Shown here piece after piece: positions 1-5,427 of a DNA stretch of 8,643 nt (its first letter is position 1; each line of letters begins with the position of its first letter). The position numbers and the translations under genes are program-made. Source of the DNA: Halanaerobium sp041694515 (GTDB lineage: Bacteria > Bacillota > Halanaerobiia > Halanaerobiales > Halanaerobiaceae); assembly GCA_041694515.1 (NCBI GenBank), contig JASMSZ010000016.1:1-8643 (forward strand). Reading direction: 5' to 3'. A model generated the notes under the pieces. The model was not told the DNA's origin and searched no databases. It was given only the letters and a program-made list of their open reading frames with translations.

Positions 1-44
1 TCTTTTTTATCTTCTAATGACTTTTCCCTATCTTCTACTGACAT
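1..44 (-). CDS. 5' end of an unidentified gene, cut by the window edge
   Basis: Only the first 14 codons are visible, reading MSVEDREKSLEDKK from an ATG at 42-44. The start is well supported: a near-perfect ribosome binding site (minus strand AAGGAGG, about 52-58) sits 7 bases upstream, and a promoter with a good -35/-10 pair lies further up at 133-161. The visible peptide is hydrophilic and highly charged, with no signal peptide or membrane segment yet, which is too little to name a family. A hydrophilic charged start like this is compatible with a soluble protein or with the cytoplasmic N-terminus of a transporter. The gene is separately promoted and lies downstream of the chemoreceptor terminator. 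Confidence 0.75.
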   Translation of the reverse strand, partial: MSVEDREKSLEDKK

Positions 45-83
45 TATTTTTCCTCCTTAGCAGGTGATTTAATTGTTCTAATA

Positions 84-100
84 AGATTCCATTCGAATCT
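84..100 (-). promoter_or_regulatory. Small hairpin in the 5' leader of the left-edge gene
   Basis: AGATTC and GAATCT form a perfect 6-bp stem around a 5-base loop inside the roughly 80-base leader between the predicted start site and the ATG at 44. It has no U-tract, so it is not a terminator. It could influence RNA stability or translation, or be chance in AT-rich DNA. Confidence 0.3.
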
Positions 101-116
101 AAATTTATCTCTTTAT

Positions 117-133
117 TTAATTGACACAATTAA
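117..133. promoter_or_regulatory. Palindrome on the predicted transcription start, candidate operator
   Basis: TTAATTG-ACA-CAATTAA is a perfect 7-bp inverted repeat with a 3-base spacer. It abuts the -10 element at 133-138, and its centre coincides with the start site expected about 7 bases downstream of that element. That is a classic repressor position. It does not match the Rex box or the FNR half-sites I know, so no regulator is proposed. Confidence 0.4.
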
Positions 134-161
134 GGATAGCAAAAAACTGACCACAAGTCAA
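133..161 (-). promoter_or_regulatory. Sigma-A type promoter of the left-edge gene
   Basis: On the minus strand, TTGACT (156-161) and TATCCT (133-138) are separated by 17 bases, and a TG dinucleotide one base before the -10 makes it an extended -10 promoter. It points at the truncated gene starting at 44 and gives a leader of about 80 bases. Two mismatches in the -10 are offset by the TGn motif and the near-consensus -35. Confidence 0.6.
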
Positions 162-250
162 CTAAGATTCTTAATTTATTTGATAAAAAACTACATCTAA
201 GTTGAACTAGCAGGGCTTTTCCACTCTCAGTTTATAACCATAAAAATTAA

Positions 251-286
251 AATGCCCGGCCAAAAAGAAATTTTTGTCCGGGCATT
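251..286 (-). terminator. Rho-independent terminator of the chemoreceptor gene
   Basis: AATGCCCGG (251-259) pairs with CCGGGCATT (278-286). After one mismatch, six further pairs (261-266 with 271-276) close a 4-base loop. On the minus strand the stem is followed by TTAATTTTTA. It starts 13 bases after the stop codon of the chemoreceptor gene. The A-rich other flank means it could also act weakly on the plus strand. Confidence 0.9.
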
Positions 287-298
287 AAAAAATCGTTG

Positions 299-2038
299 TT
301 AGCTTTTATAACGAGAGGTAATAACAGTTAAATTTTGAGCCATTTCTGCTAAATCTTCTGCAGCTTTGACAATATCAATTGTAGAATGACTCTGTTCACC
401 TGAGGCAGCTGCTACTTCTTCCGCTATCGAAGCAGATTCATGACTGATTTTTGAAATATTTTCCACAGCCTGATTTACATCTTTACCTTTAAGTTTCATT
501 TCCTGAGAATTATCAGCAATTTCAGTTATTAAATCATTCAAACGAAGAACAACCTTTTCAATTTCTGCAAAAGTCTTTTCAGCTCTGGATACTGCCTGGC
601 TGCTGGCTTTAACCCCCTGTTCAGACTGATCCATCATTTCTGTAGTGTCACTAACTTTTTTCTGAATCTCTTTAATTAAATTATTGATTTCATCTGTAGC
701 AGTGGAAGATTCTTCGGCCAATTCTCTTATCTCTTCCGCAACAACACTAAAACCACGACCAGCTTCCCCAGCCCGAGCTGCTTCAATTGCTGCATTTAAA
801 GCTAAAAGATTAGTTTGATCTGCTATACCATTAATAATTTCAACAATTTTACCTATCTGTCCTGATAATTCATCTAACTCTGTTACACTTTTTAAAACAG
901 ACTGCTGATTATCTACCACTACTTCTATCTGATCTGCAGTAGTTTTAACAGCTTTACTTCCTTTATCAATTTCAGTTCCTGCTGCTTCTGCCTCAGTTTT
1001 AATAACTTCTGCTTTTTCTGTGATTGAATCAATTTTTTGATCAAGTTCTGACATGTTTTCCTCAGTTTGACTCAACATATCATTTTGTTCCACAGTTCCC
1101 TGAGCCAGTTTTTTGACAGAATTACTTACCTCATCAGCAGAGGCCGACATTTCTTCACTACTTGCCGATAGTTCCTCGCTCGATGCCGCCAGGTTATCAG
1201 CAATATTTGCTTCTTTTGTTACTGAGTCCAGCAGATTTTTTTTCAAGACTTTAAGCGCCTCAGCAATTGATCCAATTTCATCTTTTCGGCTGCTGTACTT
1301 ATTTAAAGCTTTACTATTATCATCTCTAAGATCAAAGTCTGAAAGTTTATTAATTATCGAGGTCAGCAGTGTAATTGGCCTGGCCAGATAATTTGCAATC
1401 AAATAAGTTAAAACTAAGGAAATCAATAGAATTATAGCTCCAATTATTAAAAATTGGTTTCTGAGTTCTAAATAAGAACTTCTAATATTATTTATGTAAA
1501 CTCCAGTTCCAATAATCCAATCCCAGGGTTCAAATCCCTCAACATAAGAAAGCTTGGGTTCAACTCGCCCTTCCTGATCATAATACTGCCACTGATATTC
1601 TACAAATCCAGAACCCTTCTCTTTTACCACTTCTACCATATCTCTAAATAAATATTTACCATCCGGATCCTGAATCGAGCCGATATTTTCACCTTCTAAG
1701 CTTTTAGAATAAGGGTGCATAATCATCACCGGCTGCTGATTATTAATCCAGAAATAATCCTGATTCCCCGGGCCAAAAGTCATCTTTTCAACTGCTGCTG
1801 CGGCTCTATTTTGAGCTTCATCCTGACTTAATTCTCCAGAACTCTGCAGTTGATAATAATATTCTATAACTCCCAGAGCCGAATTTACCATCTCCCTGAC
1901 CTGATTTTCTTTTTCTTGATAAAGAGTATTGCTTAAATTATTTAAAGAATAAAAACCCAAAGTTAAAACTGTTAAAATTACCAAAACTAAAATAAAAGTA
2001 ATCATTTTTTCTTTAATTCCAAATCTAATTTTCTGCAC
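299..2038 (-). CDS. Methyl-accepting chemotaxis protein with an extracytoplasmic Cache sensor
   Basis: This is a transmembrane chemoreceptor that would pass ligand signals to the CheA/CheW complex. Residues 13-31 form the first membrane segment. Residues about 40-190 are an extracytoplasmic single Cache domain, with the family's YFWIN...MIMHP stretch at 95-109 and the WDWIIGTGVYI close at 172-182. Residues 196-218 form the second membrane segment, followed by a HAMP linker (about 219-270). Residues 280-570 are the coiled-coil signalling domain, with the highly conserved tip DQTNLLALNAAIEAARAGE at 407-425. There is no C-terminal CheR-binding pentapeptide. The start is GTG; the next Met (residue 12) would remove the sequence before the first membrane helix and has no better binding site. 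The gene stands alone between two terminators, with no che genes nearby. Sensors of this Cache type often bind small organic acids, but the ligand cannot be read from the sequence. Confidence 0.95.
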   Translation of the reverse strand: MQKIRFGIKEKMITFILVLVILTVLTLGFYSLNNLSNTLYQEKENQVREMVNSALGVIEYYYQLQSSGELSQDEAQNRAAAAVEKMTFGPGNQDYFWINNQQPVMIMHPYSKSLEGENIGSIQDPDGKYLFRDMVEVVKEKGSGFVEYQWQYYDQEGRVEPKLSYVEGFEPWDWIIGTGVYINNIRSSYLELRNQFLIIGAIILLISLVLTYLIANYLARPITLLTSIINKLSDFDLRDDNSKALNKYSSRKDEIGSIAEALKVLKKNLLDSVTKEANIADNLAASSEELSASSEEMSASADEVSNSVKKLAQGTVEQNDMLSQTEENMSELDQKIDSITEKAEVIKTEAEAAGTEIDKGSKAVKTTADQIEVVVDNQQSVLKSVTELDELSGQIGKIVEIINGIADQTNLLALNAAIEAARAGEAGRGFSVVAEEIRELAEESSTATDEINNLIKEIQKKVSDTTEMMDQSEQGVKASSQAVSRAEKTFAEIEKVVLRLNDLITEIADNSQEMKLKGKDVNQAVENISKISHESASIAEEVAAASGEQSHSTIDIVKAAEDLAEMAQNLTVITSRYKS

Positions 2039-2046
2039 TAACTATT

Positions 2047-2052
2047 CCCTCC
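2047..2052 (-). promoter_or_regulatory. Ribosome binding site that supports the GTG start
   Basis: GGAGGG on the minus strand lies 8 bases upstream of the GTG at 2036-2038. It supports that non-ATG start for the chemoreceptor. Confidence 0.8.
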
Positions 2053-2142
2053 ATTATTGCTGAATATTAATAGCATTTAAATTTTGATTATTATCATCTT
2101 TAGACTTTACTTAAATTAATTTTTCTGCTTTAAATTTCAAAA

Positions 2143-2166
2143 TAACTGCTCCGTTAAGAGCAGTTA
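2143..2166 (-). terminator. Rho-independent terminator after the dehydrogenase gene
   Basis: TAACTGCTC and GAGCAGTTA form a perfect 9-bp stem with a 6-base loop, starting 5 bases after the dehydrogenase stop codon. The minus-strand sequence that follows (TTATTTTGAAATTT) is moderately T-rich. It separates the dehydrogenase from the chemoreceptor gene. Confidence 0.8.
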
Positions 2167-2171
2167 ATAAA

Positions 2172-3131
2172 TCAATATTTTAGTTCAAAATCTACCTGAT
2201 TCAATAATTCTTCCTGATTCAAATAGTTTTTTAAATTATCTTTAAAAATTTCAAAACGGCGCTGATCATTGGTTGGAGAAAAGCCAGAAGTATGAGGTGT
2301 TAAAATCAGATTGTCCATTTCCCACAACTTACTTGTTTCCGGTAGTGGTTCCGGTTCAGTTACATCCAATCCGGCGCCAGCAATCCAGCCTTTTTCTAAA
2401 GCTTCAACCAGTTCCTCCTGTTTAATCAGTGATCCCCTGCCAATATTAACCACAAAGGCTGAATTTTTCATTCTTTTAAATTCTTTTCTACCAATTATTC
2501 CCTTAGTTTCCGGAGTGGCCGGAAGAGTTAAAATCACATAATCAGACCTTTTGAGCAGTTTATTTAAATCCTTATTTAAATAAATCTGATCAACATAATC
2601 AGGGAGCTCTGCCGCTGTTCTTTTTAAAGCCAGAACTTGAGCCCCCCAGGCTTTAGCTCTCCTTGCAATCGTACTGCCTATATCACCAAGGCCTAAAATA
2701 CCAACTGTAGAATTAAAGAAATCTTTAATTTCATTTTTACGCTGCCACTTCTTTTCCTTTTTATCATAGGCATAATTAATTAAATTTCGGTTGTGGGCCA
2801 TAATCATTGCAAAAACATGTTCTGCAATCGGCTTACCATAAACTCCACTGGAATTTGTGAGCACAATATCCTGATTCTGATAAATTTCCTTATTGGCATA
2901 ACGATCAACACCTGCACTGGGCAGGTGCAGCCATTTTAGATTCTCAGATTTTTTAACTAAATCTGTTTTGGGCCAGCCAAATACTATTTCACTTTTTTTA
3001 ATTAATTCAGAATAATCGCTGCTTGATTCTACAACATCAAATTTTATTTCCGGGGCAATTCCTCGAATCTCAGCTTCAGCTTTCTGGGGCAGATCAAATA
3101 TTTCATTTGTTAAAACTAAAATACTGCTCAT
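2172..3131 (-). CDS. D-isomer-specific 2-hydroxyacid dehydrogenase
   Basis: This is a soluble NAD(P)H-dependent oxidoreductase that interconverts 2-oxo acids and D-2-hydroxy acids. The 319 residues match the usual family length. The Rossmann motif GLGDIG is at 147-152. The catalytic trio is present: Arg232 in NIGRGS, Glu261 in DVTEPEP and His280 in LTPHTSG. The substrate-loop motif PSAGVD is at 71-76. After the second strand of the nucleotide fold the sequence reads ALKRT (168-172), with basic residues rather than the acidic residue typical of NAD users. This suggests, without proving, a preference for NADPH as in glyoxylate/hydroxypyruvate reductases. The substrate cannot be assigned; phosphoglycerate dehydrogenase is unlikely because there is no C-terminal ACT domain. 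ATG has a GGAGGG site 5 bases upstream. It lies 67 bases after the kinase-like gene with no terminator between them, so they may be co-transcribed. Confidence 0.93.
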   Translation of the reverse strand: MSSILVLTNEIFDLPQKAEAEIRGIAPEIKFDVVESSSDYSELIKKSEIVFGWPKTDLVKKSENLKWLHLPSAGVDRYANKEIYQNQDIVLTNSSGVYGKPIAEHVFAMIMAHNRNLINYAYDKKEKKWQRKNEIKDFFNSTVGILGLGDIGSTIARRAKAWGAQVLALKRTAAELPDYVDQIYLNKDLNKLLKRSDYVILTLPATPETKGIIGRKEFKRMKNSAFVVNIGRGSLIKQEELVEALEKGWIAGAGLDVTEPEPLPETSKLWEMDNLILTPHTSGFSPTNDQRRFEIFKDNLKNYLNQEELLNQVDFELKY

Positions 3132-3198
3132 TTTATCCCTCCATATTTAGAGCAAACTTCAATTATCAATTAAATAATTTAATAATTTTCAGTTAGAT

Positions 3199-3750
3199 TT
3201 AACTTTCCAGTTCCTCAATTTTATTTTTAATAACTTCCATAATTTCCGCTGCAGTTTTTTCTCCTTCAATTTTTAAGACAGGACATTCTAATTTCTGCAT
3301 CCATTCTTCGTGAGTTCTCTTATTTCTGATTTCTGTCTGATCATAGTCATATCTGGCAGCTGAATCTAAAAACTTCTGATGCCGCTCAAACATTTTCCCA
3401 CCCGGTAAAACTGCACTTCCAAACCTTTTTTGTTCTCTACTCTTTAAGCGCTGCAGTCTGATATTTATTGGAGTCCAGAGATAAATTACCAGATCAAATT
3501 TTTCCATAAAAATATCTCCCCAGCCGCAAAAAGAACCACTAATAATCCAACCTGATTCATTTTTAAGATCCTTTTCAAGCAGCCGGCGTCTTTGCTCAAT
3601 AGAACGCAGATGCTGATATGGTGGTTCAGTCGGTTTCCAAAAATAATTATCTGCGTCAAAATGAGCCAGATTGTATTCTTTGCTCAGCTTTCTACCGATA
3701 GTTGTAGTTCCAGAACCTGACGGCCCCAGAATATGTATGTGATTAATCAT
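3199..3750 (-). CDS. P-loop NTPase of the adenylate-kinase-like type (topology modulation/shikimate kinase-like)
   Basis: This is a small soluble P-loop protein of 183 residues, with the fold order expected of nucleotide or small-molecule kinases. An N-terminal hydrophobic strand leads into a phosphate-binding loop at residues 9-17 (GPSGSGTTT). Next come a FDADNYFW segment (35-42) where such enzymes bind substrate, an IISGSF strand (69-74), the strand DLVIYLWTP (86-94), and an Arg-rich lid-like stretch with RLQRLKSREQKRFG (98-111). The Walker A lysine is replaced by threonine, an alternative loop that recurs in this uncharacterised subfamily. The natural phosphate acceptor is unknown. ATG is preceded by AAGGGG 7 bases upstream. 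The gene sits between the methyltransferase and the dehydrogenase, possibly in one operon. A kinase role is inferred from the fold. Confidence 0.8.
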   Translation of the reverse strand: MINHIHILGPSGSGTTTIGRKLSKEYNLAHFDADNYFWKPTEPPYQHLRSIEQRRRLLEKDLKNESGWIISGSFCGWGDIFMEKFDLVIYLWTPINIRLQRLKSREQKRFGSAVLPGGKMFERHQKFLDSAARYDYDQTEIRNKRTHEEWMQKLECPVLKIEGEKTAAEIMEVIKNKIEELES

Positions 3751-3824
3751 CTATCTGCCCCTTATTATAAAAATTAATTGCTCTTTAAAGTTATTATTCG
3801 ATAAATTTAGCTCATTACCTGCTT

Positions 3825-3953
3825 TTAAAACAAAATTTCGGCTGTTCCTCCCATAATACCATTGCCAATATGTCCGACTTTAATTGTATTACCTCTAACT
3901 AATCCTAAAAAACCAAGAAATCCCAGACGCCAACCATAATTATTTTTGTTCAT
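3825..3953 (-). CDS. Possible 42-aa hydrophobic small ORF or gene remnant
   Basis: An ATG at 3951-3953 opens 42 codons starting MNKNNYGWRLGFLGFLG and ending with TAA. The repeated FLGFLG pattern resembles the N-termini of short clostridial membrane proteins, as I remember them. The second half (residues 21-42) is Gly- and Ile-rich and looks more like the end of a soluble protein than a membrane helix. There is no convincing ribosome binding site, which argues against independent translation. It begins 26 bases after the methyltransferase stop codon, so it could be a decayed gene fragment in that transcript. No function is proposed. Confidence 0.35.
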   Translation of the reverse strand: MNKNNYGWRLGFLGFLGLVRGNTIKVGHIGNGIMGGTAEILF

Positions 3954-3979
3954 AAATAATTTCTGCTGAGTTCTTTAAT

Positions 3980-4735
3980 TTATTTTTTTTGAGTTGTAAT
4001 TATCAGAGGTATTGAGCTTAATTCTCTATACTGATCACCACCGGGACTTCCCCATATATTTTCAACTTTAAAACCTGCTGCCTGTAAATCCGCTTCCAGT
4101 TCACTTTTACAGAGTGGATAAAGTTCTATTTTATTTTCTGATAAAATTTGATCATTAAAATGATCGATCAATTTAGTTTTAAAATATATTATATTTTCGG
4201 TTTTATCATATTCATAATTGCGCTCAAAGCGGACAGAATCATCTTTGCTGTAAATTGTTGGTAAACCATCTAAATTCAACTCCAGAATTCGCTGATAATT
4301 AACTATCTGGATAAATATTTTCCCATTTTCTTTTAATAATCCTGCTGCCAGGGCCAAAAATTCTTTGATTTCCTCTTTTTTTAGATGAACCAGTACATTG
4401 CCAATGACATAAATTCCATCAAAACTGGCTGATTTAAATTTTCTACTCAAATTTAACATTCCCAGTCGATAAAAATCAACTTTAATCCTGGCTTTTTTCA
4501 TTTTGGATTCTGCTATAGAAATCATCTCTGCATCAAGATCAACCGCCTGAACCTGATAACCCTTTTCAGCCAGAGCTAGAGCATAACTCCCTGTACCACA
4601 GCCGACATCCAGAAGTCTAATATCTTCTCTTTTTTCCTTCAAATCTTTAAATGTATTATCTATCAGCTCAAGCTTTTTAGAATTGAGTGGAAAAATTTTA
4701 TCATAGTTTTTGCTGAATTCAGAATAAAATTCCAT
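3980..4735 (-). CDS. Class I SAM-dependent methyltransferase
   Basis: This is a soluble methyltransferase that transfers a methyl group from S-adenosylmethionine to an unknown acceptor. Counting from the chosen start (251 residues), motif I LLDVGCGTG is at 41-49, the acidic end of strand 2 (AVDLDAEM) at 64-71, the motif IV region FDGIYVIGNVLVHL at 105-118, and a post-motif strand GKIFIQIVNY at 138-147. The C-terminal part carries a small substrate-side insertion and ends in a strand, IPLIITT. The frame stays open to an ATG at 4756, but that codon has no ribosome binding site. The ATG at 4733-4735 has AGGAG 9 bases upstream and gives the protein MEFYSEFSKNYDKIF, typical for this family, so I use it. 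Substrate (small molecule, lipid or protein) cannot be told. It may head an operon with the kinase-like gene and the dehydrogenase. Confidence 0.9.
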   Translation of the reverse strand: MEFYSEFSKNYDKIFPLNSKKLELIDNTFKDLKEKREDIRLLDVGCGTGSYALALAEKGYQVQAVDLDAEMISIAESKMKKARIKVDFYRLGMLNLSRKFKSASFDGIYVIGNVLVHLKKEEIKEFLALAAGLLKENGKIFIQIVNYQRILELNLDGLPTIYSKDDSVRFERNYEYDKTENIIYFKTKLIDHFNDQILSENKIELYPLCKSELEADLQAAGFKVENIWGSPGGDQYRELSSIPLIITTQKK

Positions 4736-4744
4736 TTTGATCAT

Positions 4745-4749
4745 CTCCT
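4745..4749 (-). promoter_or_regulatory. Ribosome binding site that decides the methyltransferase start
   Basis: AGGAG on the minus strand lies 9 bases before the ATG at 4733-4735. It lies inside the frame of the longer alternative that opens at 4756, and nothing comparable precedes that upstream ATG. Confidence 0.7.
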
Positions 4750-4756
4750 GTGACAT

Positions 4757-4996
4757 TTATAATTAAAATACTTATTATTTGAATTAGCTGTAACTCCAAA
4801 AAATCCTGCTTTTAAAAAAGAAAAGCCCTACACTTAACTAATTTATAATTCTTGATATCCCTGCATTTTCCTTTAAAAAACAAAATGTTCTTCGGACAAT
4901 CTGTAATACAGTAAGGTTAAATTTTGTTGACAGCAAAAATTATGAAGCTATAAATATTATCCACAGCAAACCATTAGGTATAATTTCCCGGCTAAT
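4757..4996. other. Gene-free stretch upstream of the methyltransferase
   Basis: No ORF with a ribosome binding site was found on either strand. I could not find a convincing minus-strand promoter for the methyltransferase. Visible small signals are an exact palindrome CTGTA-A-TACAG at 4901-4911, a weak hairpin GCTTTT/AAAAGC at 4808-4826, two copies of TTTGCTGT on the minus strand (around 4930-4938 and 4964-4971), and a plus-strand promoter-like pair at 4927-4954. None matches a riboswitch class that I recognise. Confidence 0.5.
4927..4954 (+). promoter_or_regulatory. Candidate plus-strand promoter
   Basis: TTGACA (4927-4932) and TATAAA (4949-4954) are 16 bases apart on the plus strand. No plus-strand gene follows; the hairpin at 5003-5031 would end such a transcript after about 75 bases. 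In DNA this AT-rich a chance match is quite possible, though an exact TTGACA is less common. Confidence 0.3.
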
Positions 4997-5036
4997 AAAA
5001 AAACCTCTCTCAGCTGCAAACTAAAAGAGGTCTTTT
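4997..5036 (-). terminator. Terminator of the 56-aa gene
   Basis: ACCTCT (5003-5008) pairs with AGAGGT (5026-5031) around a 17-base loop. Flanking A and T runs extend the stem after one mismatch. On the minus strand a run of seven T follows directly. It lies about 35 bases beyond the stop codon of the small gene at 5068. On the plus strand it is followed only by CTTTTC, so it may be weakly bidirectional. Confidence 0.75.
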
Positions 5037-5067
5037 CAAAATAATTTAATTTTTATATTTTTTATCA

Positions 5068-5238
5068 TTAATGTTTCCTCCAACATAGCCACCATTCTGA
5101 ACATTCGACTTCCCCCTGCTTAATTAACTCTTCTCTTTTTTCGACATGTGACTTATTATTGTCTGGATCCTTAACTAATTCATAATCAAACACTTGATTA
5201 TCTGCCCAGTTAAGCTTGAATTGCTTCTTTTCGGTCAT
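5068..5238 (-). CDS. Small uncharacterised 56-aa protein
   Basis: An ATG at 5236-5238 opens 56 codons to TAA, with TGA immediately after in frame. The protein starts MTEKKQFKLNWADNQV and ends CSEWWLCWRKH. It is hydrophilic and near neutral, with four tryptophans, three clustered at 49, 50 and 53, and two cysteines at 46 and 52. There is no signal peptide or membrane helix. Translation is well supported: AAGGAG lies 10 bases upstream. It also has its own exact consensus promoter (5282-5310) and its own terminator (4997-5036), so it is a complete monocistronic gene. I do not recognise the family. The C-x5-C pair inside an aromatic patch could bind a metal or form a redox pair, but that is speculation. 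Confidence 0.8.
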   Translation of the reverse strand: MTEKKQFKLNWADNQVFDYELVKDPDNNKSHVEKREELIKQGEVECSEWWLCWRKH

Positions 5239-5255
5239 TTTTCTCACTCCTTAAT

Positions 5256-5270
5256 TTGATTGATATTGAT
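5256..5270. promoter_or_regulatory. TGAT repeat block in the leader of the 56-aa gene
   Basis: Read on the plus strand, TTGAT-TGAT-A-TTGAT gives three TGAT units within 15 bases. It lies between the predicted start site (about 5275) and the ribosome binding site. This could be an operator or chance low-complexity sequence. Confidence 0.25.
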
Positions 5271-5281
5271 TACTAATTTCA

Positions 5282-5310
5282 ATTATAGTAAAGTTGAGCT
5301 AATTTGTCAA
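5282..5310 (-). promoter_or_regulatory. Perfect consensus sigma-A promoter of the 56-aa gene
   Basis: On the minus strand, TTGACA (5305-5310) and TATAAT (5282-5287) match both hexamers exactly with the optimal 17-base spacer. The predicted start near 5275 gives a leader of about 36 bases with a good ribosome binding site. This is the best promoter in the window. Confidence 0.85.
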
Positions 5311-5326
5311 GTATGAAATAAAAAAA

Positions 5327-5347
5327 GAACAGCCCTGGGGACTGCTC
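5327..5347 (-). terminator. Strong terminator of the DegV-family gene
   Basis: In the minus-strand RNA a 9-bp stem (GAGCAGUCC with GGGCUGUUC, including two G-U pairs) closes a 3-base loop and is followed by seven U. It lies about 80 bases after the degV-like stop codon and just before the promoter of the 56-aa gene. The T-tract and the G-U pairs show that it works on the minus strand. Confidence 0.9.
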
Positions 5348-5427
5348 AATTTAACTTTATAGCCCAATAAAGAACAAAATATTTTAAATAAACTTCTTAA
5401 TATTCTTTTTAAAATCAAGACTATAAA

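Noticed and set aside
117..133. Rex or FNR operator reading of the palindrome at the left-edge promoter
   Set aside because: It lacks TTGTGAA...TTCACAA and the TTGAT...ATCAA half-sites, so only an unnamed operator is proposed.
1113..1391. Plus-strand open frames antisense to the chemoreceptor, dehydrogenase, degV-like, SHOCT and purL genes
   Set aside because: All lie opposite well-supported coding regions, have low-complexity Ser/Leu-rich translations and lack ribosome binding sites.
3764..3769. Exact TATAAT on the minus strand just before the kinase-like gene
   Set aside because: A start from it would fall after the ribosome binding site, leaving a leader of about 7 bases, and no -35 fits at 16-18 bases. 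Chance in AT-rich DNA is more likely.
4880..4892. LexA-like GAAC...GTT sequence upstream of the methyltransferase
   Set aside because: The half-sites are 5 bases apart where the Firmicute box needs 4, and the second half-site is imperfect.
4757..5067. Riboswitch or T-box in the long gap
   Set aside because: I saw no conserved T-box sequence, no recognisable riboswitch core, and no antiterminator arrangement before the methyltransferase.
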